DNA from: Leuctra nigra
Taxonomy: Eukaryota > Arthropoda > Insecta > Plecoptera > Leuctridae
Direction: 5' to 3'
Assembly (NCBI GenBank): GCA_934045905.1
Contig: OW203763.1
Coordinates: forward strand, 19,040,948-19,104,947
DNA length: 64,000 nt
Part shown: in pieces, positions 38,101-50,095 of the stretch
Layout of the letters: each line of letters begins with the position of its first letter
Numbering within the stretch: the first letter of the stretch is position 1
The notes under the pieces: generated by a model
What the model was told of the DNA's origin: nothing
Seen by the model: only the letters and a program-made list of their open reading frames with translations
Database searches by the model: none
Made by a program: the position numbers and the translations under genes

Positions 38101-40466
38101 ATATTTCTGAAAATTGCACATATTAAATATTCATATTTTCTATAACATGTGAAAGTTTCAGCCATTTATCTGTAATAGTTTTGATTCAGAGACTTCACCA
38201 ACAGGGTGATTTTTTTTGCCCATCCGGTATAAATGCTGTGGACTATATAAACTCTTGCAATAACACTATACCGATGAAAAATTTACCAAATCTGTGGGTC
38301 ATGATGAGATCATGAAAGATGATTCAATGAAACAGTATCAACCCAAGAATCAGTAAGATCGCAGAGCAAATAGGTTTTCTATCAAAGAATATTTAAATAT
38401 TTTATAAAATTCTCTTAAAATCCTGCTTCTGACTTAAATGTTAAATTAATTGCGTCGGAAGGATTTCGATATAAATACAGTTTAGTAATTATGATTTGAA
38501 TTTGGCGCTTCCACCTCCCCATTCAGTAGCATGTAGCCCAGCCTGGCACAGTTGTAGGTACAGCTAGAGAGCCTATATACTGGTATAGCTAGTGGGACGC
38601 TTTACAGAGTTCAGGACGTACGAGATATTTCTGACTAATGAGTAGAAAATACTCAGCATCTTATAATGGTTGTTTCAAAGTCAACCTGCTACTTTATACT
38701 ACTTGATTTATTTGGTGCAAAACTTAACTTTCATCGGTTACCGTGAACTTTAGACAATTTCAATTTCAACAAATCTGAGTATTTTTCTGCAAGCTACTAA
38801 TTGCCTGATCTATGAATTGGTGTTTATAATCTAAATTGCAAATCCGAGGAATTGCCTTACCTGTCTGTACAGTTGGACAGAAAAGTAAACAAACAAAACA
38901 ATCAAGTTAAGACAAATAAAGCCTAAAAGACAAATAGAGTCGCTGGCTTAATTAACATAGATTTATCAATACTTTGACTTAAATTTCAAAGTTGGAATCA
39001 GAATTAAATGAAATGACGAATCATTGCAGGTAATTCGAATCAACGAATTTGCTTGATTCAAGAATATAACTAAAGTCTATGTATCAATGTGATTTTTATA
39101 ATATGTATTTTTATAAAATACATATGTATTTTTTATGGATTTTTATGGATTTTTTTGTTCGATTTTAAACTAGATTAAATGACAGCTCGGTTATTAAAGA
39201 GTTCTATTACTAGAATAATGAGTGAAAAGTGTATTTGAATATTTTGTTATCGAATGCGACATGACTGACGCTGGCATGTGGTGTAATAAGTATGACGTTT
39301 TCATGTCAATTATGTTTTCAAAATGCCGATATTCATGGTTTTATGACACGTGGTACAAAAAGTCAGTGTTTCATAAAATCATGTAGATCCAAAGCGAAAT
39401 CACTGTCAACCCTTCCATGTTGATTTTACAAATGAAAATAGTGAGATAAAAACCAAACTTACATAATATGAGCTTGAAATTAGTTCGAAATTAATGCATT
39501 GTAGTTTTAACAAATTGCTGTGACGTTCTCATTGTTTTAATGATTTTGTATTCATGAACATATGTTACCAACTTCGTTGCAAGAAACACTGCATTACCAG
39601 GGATATTCTCCTTCCACAATCTCTTGTAACTGTTGATTTTCGACTCGATATTGAATGAGTAAAGCTTGATTTACATGGAGTAACTATTGCTCAAGTCTTT
39701 AACCACTCTATTGATATTTCATTTGAACATGTTTTAACCGAATTTCGTGGAATTTAATGTTGTTTTTACTTATAATTATCTTCTTCTTCAGTTAAGTTAT
39801 TTTTAACTATCTATTATCTTCTTAGGTCATTATTTTCAAAACATGGTCCTGCTACGTTCTAATTTTTGAGATAATGTACTAATTAACAATACATAAACCC
39901 GTGGAAATGAAACTCAAGAATCCTAGCGCGTAAAGATTAAGGATGAATAAAGAAATACACATTTTTACCTACCTATATATATTTTTTAAATACAATACTT
40001 TAGTGTGAATAATGAAAATAATCATCCAGTTGTTTACTTCTGGATTGAAATGTATCAAATAATTGATCAATTCTACTTTACTGTGACTGTTTTCCTTCTA
40101 TATCAATTACCACCTACCAATCCCCTACATTACATCACGCAAAGAAATATCTTCCTGTATTTTAAGAATAGCATAACGTTAAAAGTCAACGTAGCAGTAA
40201 AAATCATGTAAATTATTAAGTCCACATAATGATGGCTTAATGAGCGAATCGTGTAGACTGCATATGCAAACTTGATTAGTACATGCAGCCTCTCGGTCCA
40301 TGTCTGAATGAAGATGTGTGAAAGACTTACTTGGTAGTTTGATGGGCGCAACGCTGTTTCTGTCTACAGTCTCCACAGCCTCAATGTCCTCTACTTCAGC
40401 ATCAGCAGCGAGAGCAAGACTTGCCACCGCCAATATCAGAACACCCAGACACAAGAAGCGAGACAT
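35130..40466 (-). CDS. Small secreted or single-pass membrane protein (about 145 aa)
   Basis: Two coding exons on the minus strand: 40466-40331 and 35431-35130. The acceptor TGTTTCAG lies directly before the ATG, so the 5' UTR is on a separate exon. The split codon A/AT gives Asn, and the donor is GTAAGTC. The protein has a clear signal peptide (residues 1 to about 20, cut near LALA/ADAE), an acidic linker, one hydrophobic helix at about 62-84 and a Tyr/Gly/Asn/Ala-rich tail (YNAYSTGGTYNAGAAGYANN). The architecture resembles small insect-specific membrane proteins, but I recognise no family and claim no function. The last 18 residues (SDNHNFQ onward) look unlike the rest. A weak donor (AAGAG/GTCAGA, exon end 35185) could lead to another terminal exon, so the C-terminus is less certain than the rest. 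Confidence 0.7.
35846..36170 (+). repeat. Dispersed repeat family, copy 2 (AACGCGTTGATAAGCGAG)
   Basis: It begins CTAGGAAAACGCTCTG, continues with AACGCGTTGATAAGCGAGCC and shares GAGCCGAAACGAAATGC and the TGTTGGTCC/CCATGCA blocks with the copy at 3231. The shared length is about 330 bp. It is the best-preserved core among the five copies seen in the window. Confidence 0.6.
36946..37233. mobile_element. Foldback or MITE element, 288 bp
   Basis: The left arm (about 36946-37055) starts AAGGAACCTTC and the right arm (about 37140-37233) ends GAAGGTTCCTT. The arms match over roughly 95 bp with few mismatches, including GAAATAATTCAG and its mirror and GAGCCAACAT with its mirror. The AT-rich centre is not paired. 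No transposase and no obvious target duplication were found. Confidence 0.65.
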
Positions 40467-42942
40467 CTGAAACACAATTCAGAGTTTTTAAGTTTAAAGG
40501 TTTAAAGCTCTCATCAAAGTAAATACACTTTTTTTTTACTGTTCCAATAATTTTAATATATTAACATGAAAATATTGTAGGTATGTTATGTAAATTGAAA
40601 TTGTGGACTTATAATTAGATTTCAATATTTTAAAGATAAATTTAACACAGGGGAATTAGAAAGTATAGTTCAGTTCTTGGTTTTGCATTTATCTTGATCC
40701 TTGAAATTTTTGGATCAAGTCTATTGATAAAAAAATTGCCTTACTTTATAGTTTAAAAAGTAATATATTTTTTTATTTTTCATAAGAAAACGTGGGGCGA
40801 CAATGCTAATATTAAAACTATCCATAAAATGGGCTCTTACTCTTTAATAGTTACTTCATTTAAGATTCCTTGGATGTGTGTAATAGCATTGTCTCCGTAT
40901 TAAATGAAGTGCATTCACAATTGTATAATGTTGAGGATGATTGGGAGATATTAGAAAAGAAGGCGGGTGTATTAGATAGGAATGCAGATTATTAAAACCT
41001 TGAAGAATGGCACACAACCACGATATAGGTTGACTCTGGCGCTTGCACTAGAATAACGCAATTCTCAATGTATTGTTTGGAACGAATTTCAGTTGTTTTT
41101 TTCACCCGTGTGTAACGTAATCGCTTCTTTAAACGAAAAGGAAGCAGGGTTTAGATCAGTCATCCATCACCATGTTCGCAATACACTAATGGATATGTAG
41201 ATGCATCATCCATGGAGGTTTTACATCTCGAAAATCACAATCAATTCTCATTTTCATCCGTCATTCGGTGTTCTTTTAACAACGTTTATTTCGCTGGTAA
41301 AACTAAAATATAAGTAGGTATATCATGAGATGAGACTGGCTTTCTATAGTTTGACATAATTAAATTTGTTGAACAACATTGTGATTGTGGCAAAGTTTCT
41401 TCTTATTTTGAGTTTAAAACCAAGAATGAGTGCCGTCGAGATATGTCATGAACCTACTCGAAGATTTCAAAACTGCAGGCGAAGTATTTTCTCTGTGAAT
41501 TCCTTTTACTCGTCGATTGAAATATGTCTGGCGCTGTGAAGGAACGAGGAGGATAAGAAAGAACTAGAGACAGACTTCTGACTGCGGAGTCGAGAAGAAA
41601 CGAGGTACTACTTGATCTTGGAGTAAAACCCAGTCATGATATTCCAACTCCGACGTCGTTCCGTTCCTGAATATGAACCGAAATACGAGAAATTCGTATA
41701 ACAACGTAAGAAAGAGATCAGTGCAATAAAATGTAATCATATACTCCGCCAACATATATTAATAAAAGAACGTCTGGTATATCAAGTCGTAGAACCGAAA
41801 TACTTTGTACATTTTTGTGAAACATGCAGATATTGTTTTAATTAAGAATAAAATGTGTCGATATATTTATTCTCAATATTAATGTTTTAGTAATAGAGAA
41901 TGCTAGAATTTTAGGCAAATTGTTATTTCTTCAATACAAAATAATATGAAAAGTGACAATATACACTACAATTGATTTTTTCTTTTTCATCACAATAGAG
42001 CAACACTCCCCACACCAAAACACTCATCATTGAGTAAAAGAAGTTGAAAATAGTATAGAAATGTAGAAATCTAATATCATTTATGGTGTAAAAAATGTTG
42101 GAATTGGAAATGGAACAGCCATATTTTCGTTTGTAGGCAATGAATATGCCACATTGTTCAAAAGCTTGATCCCGTTTGACGTTGTGATATTTTACCAAAG
42201 AAACGTATTTCGACATTTAAAATCTGGGTCTACGCTGTAACCAAATACATGCTCTTGCAACGTCGCATTATTAATGCAAATCGGAATGGAAGTGGATTTT
42301 TACATAGTTTACTTGAATGAAAATGGAATCCATCAAAACGCAATAACTTTCGCATTCAAAATGAGTGAGAGGAAAAGCAAATTAATTACAGTTTTCTACT
42401 AAACCTTGAACTCAGCGATAGAGTAAATTAAATGCTTGCTAAGAATAAGCTCTAGACTCTTAATGAATAGTAATTAACCATATATCGATCTTATATTAGC
42501 GTGATGGGAAGCAAATTCTGCACAAAATTCATGTCAACTTGCTCCGGTTTATTATTAAGTTAGTCCCTGAAGTGGTTTGGGGTTTGTCGGTTTTGTGCTG
42601 TTTACAGGAAACTGAAGAGGAGCCGCCAGTGTTTATTTGCGAAATTAAAATCGTATACATCATTTAAATAATCAAATTTAGAATCGAGCCTTATTCTGTT
42701 ATATAAATGTGTTTCTAACCAAAACTTTATACCTTGTCGTTGATTATTTTATGTAGGTACCTACTCTAGTTGCTACATATTTTATTTTATTTACGCATCT
42801 GGTGACAGTGAGAAAATTAACAATAAAACAGCATTAAAATAAAATCATATCTGTGAAGAATGTTTCCTCACGATTTTCACCAAGAAAATTAATTCCTTCA
42901 GGACAGGAGTGACGTTTTCCTCCCCAACTCCTTGTCTCTTAC
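40467..42942 (-). other. 5' UTR intron of the small membrane-protein gene
   Basis: A 2.5-kb intron between the noncoding first exon (ends 42943, donor AAG/GTAAGAG) and the ATG exon (starts 40466). No embedded gene is recognised. A minus-strand frame of 97 codons at 41923-42216 has no domain signature. Confidence 0.6.
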
Positions 42943-42996
42943 CTTGATTTCTTCTCAACGTAACTTTGACACTTGCTTTGAAACTTGCTGACCACT
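42943..42996 (-). other. Noncoding first exon of the small membrane-protein gene
   Basis: Transcription is predicted to start at the A of TCAGT (42996, minus strand). The exon is 54 nt long and ends in AATCAAG before a strong donor GTAAGAG. It contains no ATG. It is the only well-formed promoter-plus-donor combination upstream of the ATG exon. Confidence 0.6.
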
Positions 42997-43067
42997 GACT
43001 ACTTCCTGTACTGATCCTGACTTTATAAACCCTTGTGTCGAAAAATCATCCCTTACTTTGAACCAAT
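42994..43067 (-). promoter_or_regulatory. Core promoter: CCAAT, TATA, TCAGT initiator
   Basis: Reading the minus strand, TATAAA occupies 43027-43022 and the arthropod initiator TCAGT occupies 42998-42994. The A at 42996 lies 31 nt downstream of the first T of the TATA box, the expected spacing. An inverted CCAAT (43063-43067 on the plus strand) sits about 70 bp upstream of the start site. Position and strand fit the small membrane-protein gene. Confidence 0.7.
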
Positions 43068-46000
43068 CAGATGTCTAGAAATCCCACCCTTATAGAGTAG
43101 ACGGACTAGACAAGGATTCCAACTTTCTTGCAAGGATGAAGGGTTGGTGGCAGGGGAGGGAGTGGAGGAGGGCTGCAGGTTATGTTGGAATCTTAGGAGG
43201 TGAAAAACACCCGTTAGTTTGTTTTTGTTTACCTGAGTTATAATAATGTATTATGTAAGATGAACTAACCCAGGAACTAACCCAAGTTTTTTTTCTAACG
43301 GTAAAAGTAGAGTAAAAAACATCCCTGGAACGACACATGAATAAAACAAGATATATTTTCAGAGTGGAAGATTCCTAAATCAGACTGGTTTGCAATTCAG
43401 GACAATCATAACACACACAGGAAAAGGTAAAATTGTCTACAATTCAAGTAAATTTTAGCGTAGTGGAGAGAAGTATTTCCATTTCATTATTAGAGTTTGA
43501 AATAATCAAATAACACATATTCGGTTAAAATAGAATTTCAATCCATGCCAATTATAAGCAATCTATTTGAAGCAGTAACTTAAAACTAAACTATTCTTCA
43601 GATGGCTTAACTACTGGTGAATTTATTGTCAATAATCTTACAAGCAAATATACACATAATTAATACGCAAGCCTTAACTCCCCTTACCTACCAAATTAAA
43701 ATTTCGTTAAAGAGATGACAAAAACTGACGAAAATTATTTCCACTCCGATGTAAAATTAATTATTTCAATTTTGTATGCATACAAATTGTGTCTGTTAAA
43801 GAAGACAATCATAAAGATCATAAATCATAAAGAAATAATCATAAAATAACTATATGCAATACACACGTGTCGCCTTTTGATGTGAAAGAAATCAATAAAG
43901 ATAAATTGAATTGAACTATGATAATCGAATAGTATCAATACACACAATTTCAGCATAGGTGAATCGTGCGTGAAAGAATTTATTTAGATTATCTGCACAA
44001 TTATTATAAAACAACTTGGACATCAAGATAATGTCTAACATATCGTGAAATGCCTGTACTCATGTGTTGTGGCTTCACTTTGTGGAAGTCGTCAAATAAT
44101 AACTAGAATACAATGTTGATTGAATTAGGAGCCCAAGTTCTGCTATGAAATAACCTTTCCCATGATCAATTACATGTTAATCCTTATTATTAACAGAACT
44201 GCTCGGAAATATACACACTCTCTCCATTATACCAAAAAGTAAGTAGATTATACATATTACTCGCAGTCATGGAATGTACCAGATAATGTTCAAATGTACA
44301 AATGCTATTTTGCAATTCATATGGAGGTATGTATCATTAATTATGTTTTTAAATTTTCAGTGAAATATTATGCATGTATTGTACTTGAAATATAAACCAA
44401 ACTACGGAAATAAAAAGGGTACAACTGGCTCGTATAATGATATTTGACAGCAATACAAAGACTGTAATTCGTGACAAAAAATATCTCAGCTCGCTAATTG
44501 CAACATCAAGTTTTATTATCAATTGATTCAGACAAAATATTCTCTAAACCATACCAAAATTTCACCAGTTCTTTTGTTAGAAGTGCGTAATAATAAGCAT
44601 TATTGATTACAGCTCATATCACGTGTATTTTACACAGTTTTTTCTGACCATCAGCGATTGTGATGAAATTTGGTATCCGTCTATGTATAATTCATAAATT
44701 CATTGGACACGTATTTTTCTTTGTTTTTTGTTAAATGGTTCCGTAGTTATGGGATAGGTAAAAAAAAAAAAAAAACTGACACGGGTACCCCTCGCCATAT
44801 GGACATAACTTTGGAACTAACATAATTCAAAAAATTCAGATCTTCATAGGTAGTTAGGTATACTTTTTAAAGAAAAATAATGTTCATTCATATAAATATA
44901 ACATTATATTTAAATATAAATATAAATTAAATATTTTCTTCAAAACGAAAACATCTATCATTTGAATTTGACCTAATTACGCATTCTCAATTTATTTAAT
45001 TGAGAATTCAATTAGATCATCATGAGGTATGTCCACTTTTTGCAGGCAATTGGGATGCGCTGCGACAGCTTGGGATGTTTTTATGCCCACACCAAAGCAA
45101 CAAAAATGTGTGACCATGAATTTACAAATATACCAAATTTCATGGAAATCTGTAATATTCAGAAAAAATTGTTTCACATGAAATGAATTACAATTGATTA
45201 ATAGTAGACTTTAAGTTTGTAAATAATCAATTAATAGAATAGTGAATTATTTTGACTTTCTTCCGGCAAGGGGATATTGGTAGATTTTGGATATGTTATA
45301 GACGCATCTTCTGAATCGATTAATATAGGTAATAAAACATTCGTTAATCACATAATTATTTATCTGAATTTCCGCCACTCCTTTATCTTTCTTCAATACT
45401 CCAGCGCAATCAACCGGACAGTATTGTACAGTATTGTACAGTATTGTCACTAGTTCGAATCTCACCTCCGCCAATTGTCATTTCCGTCAATAATAGTTCG
45501 ATGTAGACAATAAACAAGAGAGAATCCAATAGTATTGTCTCTAATACGTTACACAATAGATGCTCATCAGAGGACGCTTGTAGGTCAGTGTTCACCGTTA
45601 TTAGTTCATCCCTCTACCGGGAATTCATCCCCCAGAATCAAGCAAACACCCCCCAGCGATCACCCCTAGAGGTGGGCTACGCGGAAGGAATGCAGTCTCT
45701 TTAATAATAAAAAACTCGGACAAAAAATACAGGTGCAATGATGTTAGAACCGTTAGGATTAAATAGCTTTGAAGATGACTTCAGGGAGGATATTCAGAAA
45801 AAGCAATTTCTGAACAATTTATTTTATTTTTGTGGCCACAAAATCACAGTGAAATGTAAGAGGGAAAATGATGAAAATGAAATGAAACATATACTACCAC
45901 ATTGTTATCATTTCACCTATAAAGATGCAGCATTTTAAATCTGCAAACTTGTATTTCCAAATACATTTTCTTAGTTATAGATGTTAATAGAATAACTGAT

Positions 46001-46790
46001 AATTAGTTCTTCATATTGTTCGATTGTAATTTAATTCCATTTTCAGTCTGCATTCACAACCTTCCAGTCTCAATTTATAATTCAAACATAAGTTTAATAC
46101 ATTTGTTATTGTTTCATTTAATAATGAGTATATGCTCTACAAAACAATCTCCGAAACAAATTGGTACATGCTAATAAATAATGTAGACGTATTACACATA
46201 TAAAAGCACGAAAAGAATAATATTATGAAGACAATTTCATTTTTATAAATTTCATTTATCGTGGAGGTGCCAGGTTAATACTTGGTAAACATTTCAATCA
46301 ACATATTACAAAGTATGTAATACAGATAGTATAATATTCACACTGCTTTGTTACAGATTACTTATTTGACGACATAAGTTTTTAAAGCCCTAGTTTTGCT
46401 AACTGCGTCTTGTAGTGGGAATTGCCACTAATACTTCTTGTCAACATCCTCTGATTAGTCAGAGAATCAATGTCAGGTAAACTGGAACAGTGTCATCTGA
46501 AGCCTTCGTATACAGATGCCTAGTGTTTGCTCAGTTTGTCGGTTTAGTTGCTATTCGAACTGACTGCAAAGCATCGGAGTATGGTAAACTGTACACTAGA
46601 CAGACAGAAGCTGAGGAGGGAGATATACTAATTAACACAAAGCTATAAGAACTCTTGCTATTCGGTACTAGCTATTTATTTCAAATGTTATAGGCATGAG
46701 GATAGCGTTTCATACTGAAAGTGATACTAACAAGTAACAAAAACTTTTGTGTTTCCATTGAGGATATTAATTGGAATTAACAGAAATATT
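43068..46790. other. Intergenic between divergent genes
   Basis: This separates the minus-strand small membrane-protein gene and the plus-strand His-rich gene. It contains a poly(A) run near 44760, an AT-rich patch at 44880-44930, three direct GTACAGTATT units (45417-45445) and a decayed SINE-like box B (GTTCGAATC) near 45452. TCAGTTTG at 46531-46538 could be the initiator of the His-rich gene, but no TATA box is correctly spaced. No coding region is recognised. Confidence 0.45.
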
Positions 46791-48555
46791 ATGAAAGTTT
46801 ATCAAATCGTGTTTGTTTTTGTGGCGATTCTTGGGTTTGTTTGGGCGGAAGAAACCAAGGATGTTGCTCCTAAAAGAGTAGGACATGTGGGACATCTTTA
46901 CAAAATTTGTAAGTAGTAACATGTTATTATAACCCAATTCTGAGCTTTCTTTAGTGCTATGTGCTTTAGTTGTATGTGTATTGTGTAATGGCTTCTAAGA
47001 TAATTCAAATAAATAATAAATAAAAAAATAAAAAATAAAAAATTATTTACAGAAGCAAAATGACCGTCCTTTAGTCTTCTATAAACAGCATGAGCAGAGC
47101 ACAATGACTTTCAATGACCCTATCGAGTTTGGACTCTATGAACAGTGTAGATTTGTCCGGATTCTGTAAAAACTACAAAAATTGTAATGTGGAGGCAACA
47201 AAATATATTACTTCTCTATGTTTGTATACTTGTGAAATTATAACACATATTTTTTTCCTTTCCAGATAAATTTATTTTGTTTCATCTGGCAATTCTATTT
47301 TTCTTTAAGATCAAAGTAGTTATAGTTATAGCAGTAATAATATTCTTCATAAAATCAGTAATTCCCTATATATACCTCGACAAGTTTTACCACCACCATC
47401 ACCACAAAGACCACCTGAAGAGTAACCATCATTGTCACCACACATCCCACCACCACGAAGAATCTCCACCGGACGACCACTCTGCACCAGATCATCATGA
47501 TCATGATCATGATCCGTACAGCCACCGATCACAACAAATAGATCCATATCTGGTGGACTCAGTTACAACAGGGTAAGTGAAACTTTCTGCTTATTCGGGT
47601 TCGATTCCTGTTAGTCTCAAGTGTGGCTGATGTCAGATGATTCTTCTATCCAGCATCCTCCCACCCGGCCACGATCATCTCACAATAATCACCCAACTGA
47701 GTAAGTTGGCTCAGGCGGTAATGCATTGGATTTGCAATCGGAATAGGCTCTCAGAATAATTGCCGATAAACTGATAAGTTTGAGCTCAAATGACTGTCAA
47801 TATTTATTAAATAGAGAAATAATTATGATATATGAGGTGGTTGGTTGGTTCTTATAATCAAACCCTCCAATACCTACTCGAAATCCGCATACACCTTTGT
47901 GTTTACTTCTGGATAATCAGGTTTAAAAAAGGACTCAGAGCCTTGCAAGCAATTTATGTGGCCGCGGATGCACCTTAAATCTACTTCCGCTGACGATCTC
48001 CTCACTGAAGTTTTTCATTCTTTTCCACAGACGAGTGGAATATGCTAGGAATGTTCTTTACTTATAGACCACGATCTATTTCTTTTCACCTTCCAACATT
48101 CTCCTTTGTACATCATCATCATCGTCATCATCATCATCTCACAACCATCCTCATATTGTATGTGTATTGTGTAATGGCTTCTAAGCTAATTCAAATAAAT
48201 AATAAATAATAAAAAAAAAATATTACAGAAGCAAAATGACCGTGTCTTCTATAAACAGCATGAGCAGAGCACAATGACTTTAAATTATTACAAAAATAAT
48301 TATTGTAGACACAAAAAAATATATCAACACATGAGAATAGATAGATATTATAAAAGAGTTCGTTTTACAAAATTTGGGTGTTCTTATACTTTAGAGTGGA
48401 AGAAGACTGATCATTTAATATCATTACTCAATGGAGTATAACAGGCCTTGAGTTTTACACAGACAATATTTCACTAAAGTTGGTTTACTGACCCTACTAG
48501 AGGAACTGAGCCTAAATCGCAATGGTATCCGCTATTTGAATCGTATGTTGATTAA
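46791..48555 (+). CDS. His-rich protein with signal peptide and hydrophobic segment (159 aa)
   Basis: Three exons: 46791-46908, 47266-47572 and 48501-48555. Donors are T/GTAAGT and GG/GTAAGT; acceptors are CTTTCCAG and CCTACTAG. The phases agree at both junctions. Exon 1 encodes a signal peptide (about 1-19, ends FVWA/EE). Exon 2 encodes a long hydrophobic stretch (about 42-76) interrupted by Lys residues, followed by a His-rich domain with a run of five His (82-86), HHCHH and repeated Asp-His pairs. The terminal exon adds GTEPKSQWYPLFESYVD. The pattern of signal peptide, Lys-interrupted hydrophobic stretch and His-rich tail resembles orphan insect secreted or cuticle-associated proteins. Metal binding by the His/Asp clusters is plausible but inferred. 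No family is recognised. The third exon is the least certain part. Confidence 0.65.
46971..47111 (+). repeat. Interspersed repeat copy A, in intron 1 of the His-rich gene
   Basis: It begins TGTATGTGTATTGTGTAATG and ends GAGCAGAGCACAATGACTTT. A second copy with the same order of blocks lies in intron 2. The internal stretch of AATAAATAATAAAT followed by A-rich sequence resembles a retroposon 3' end. Confidence 0.75.
47590..47790 (+). repeat. tRNA-derived SINE fragments
   Basis: GGGTTCGATTCC (about 47598) is box-B-like. GTTGGCTCAGGCGGTAATGC (from about 47704) is box-A-like and resembles the head of tRNA-derived SINEs. The order indicates two adjacent truncated copies rather than one intact element. 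Confidence 0.4.
48157..48281 (+). repeat. Interspersed repeat copy B, in intron 2 of the His-rich gene
   Basis: A direct repeat of the element at 46971, with the shared blocks TGTATGTGTATTGTGTAATG, CAGAAGCAAAATGACCGT and CATGAGCAGAGCACAATGAC. The copies differ by small deletions in the A-rich middle. A (CATCAT)n tract lies just upstream (48111-48140). Confidence 0.75.
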
Positions 48556-48648
48556 ATTATGTGTGAATATAAGGATTATATTTCTATTGACACAAATTTG
48601 ATCATAGCAACTAATAAATTGATACTGAGTGACTGTACATTGGGTTCC

Positions 48649-48654
48649 AATAAA
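48649..48654 (+). terminator. Candidate poly(A) signal of the His-rich gene
   Basis: AATAAA followed by GTTTTT, 94 nt downstream of the stop codon at 48553-48555. An earlier AATAAA is at 48613. Either would give a short 3' UTR and supports the proposed last exon. Confidence 0.45.
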
Positions 48655-49884
48655 GTTTTTAGATCCATCCGTATACATTCTCAAACGAAACGAATGCTCA
48701 AATCAACCTGTTGTCAAATGTCCTCAATCCGTGTTTTGAATATGAAATTACTCAACACGTTCAAGTCTGGCAAAATCTCTGTCTATTATTTGTTGGGAAA
48801 TGGTGTCAAAATCGTTCTATATTCAAGTCTCACGTTTCTTCGAGGAAATCCAGTTAGAGTGCATGAATAGTCAGTCAAAGTTAGAGCAATATTTTCATTA
48901 CAATACACTCTCCACTTTTAAAACTACATTCCCTTCATTTTCATAATATTTTAGCTGCATTTTAGTTTTCGGTTACCGTACACTCTGAATGAGTGTGATT
49001 TCGAAACAATGGCTCGGAAATTACACAAAAATATTATCACTTCATCAAGATTGAAAACTATTAAATACATATTTTAATTTTATCTCGTTTTTTAAGGTAT
49101 ACTCACGGACAAAAAATGTGCCCAATGGATAACGCGGTCAAACATTCAGTTTTTGTGTCCGTTGACGTATTTATCGGAAATGGTAAAAGAAAAATACATA
49201 TCATCTCATTTTTAACACTCTTTTATTGTGAGTGAAAATATACACAACATTTACAAAATGTCAAATTTTCACACAGTAAAATCTAATGATTTAACCATCA
49301 AAATATTTGTCACTTATTTGATATAATTATTTCGTTTTTGTTTGAACGTAGTTCGTAACATATTTTGCACATGCAGTTTCAAGTTCCGCAAACCGACCGG
49401 TGAATATACATAATTAACGTGAATTGTACGATGGTTTAGAAGCAGCTCTCGTGAGACCAGAGTCATAATGTTTCCGAGATAGTTTTGTCAGGTTTCAGCT
49501 TCAACTTCAAAGAGAGACCGGAGAAAATCTTCAGTGTGGAAAGATCTCATCAACCCTTTTGCAATTTTCTTACAATTATATTTTATCAACGCCGAGAAGA
49601 TGAAGCGAAAATAAAACTATTCAACAATGTTTTTATCACTCCCCTCTTTTATTCCCTCTTCAATTCATTCACAGGGTAGTCACAAAAATAATGCGAACTT
49701 TTTCGTGGTGTGGTACATTTCAAAATGACGTTAGAATTAATTCGATTTCGTCAGTCAGGACACGACTATTTTCTAATTAAATCTCAAAATTGAGACTAAC
49801 CATTACCTCTGCGCCCTTGAGACTAAAATAATTGTGCGGTACTGCCAAGCAGTCGCTGTGTTGTATTCTGAATTTGCCCGAAGC

Positions 49885-50095
49885 CAATTTCAATGATTCT
49901 TGAGGTGAGCTAAAAAACAGTAATTCTGATTTTATCCAATCATATTTGTAATGGCGACATGAGTCATTGCGTAAGAAAGTACTTCAATATAACTTCGGTC
50001 AAATGGCAATTCATAAATTCAATTCACATTATTCCAAAAGTATTCAACGCAAATTCGAGAAGATGGACATCGGCCCTTCTACCCCTGAGGTATAG
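49885..50095 (+). repeat. Interspersed direct repeat, copy 1
   Basis: It shares the ordered blocks ATTTCAATGATTCTTGAGGT, TTATCCAATCA, GACATCGG and CTTCTACC with 52035-52210. The copies are diverged and the second has small deletions. Class unknown. Confidence 0.55.

Larger units (their letters stand above)
35432..40330 (-). other. 4.9-kb intron of the small membrane-protein gene
   Basis: It holds two members of the dispersed GCGTTGATAAG family (35846 and 37319) and a foldback element (36946-37233). The rest is AT-rich and featureless. An additional small exon cannot be excluded, although the two-exon join is in phase without one. Confidence 0.6.

Noticed and set aside
48559..48870. 103-codon frame following the His-rich gene
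   Set aside because: It overlaps the predicted 3' UTR and poly(A) signal and has no recognisable feature.
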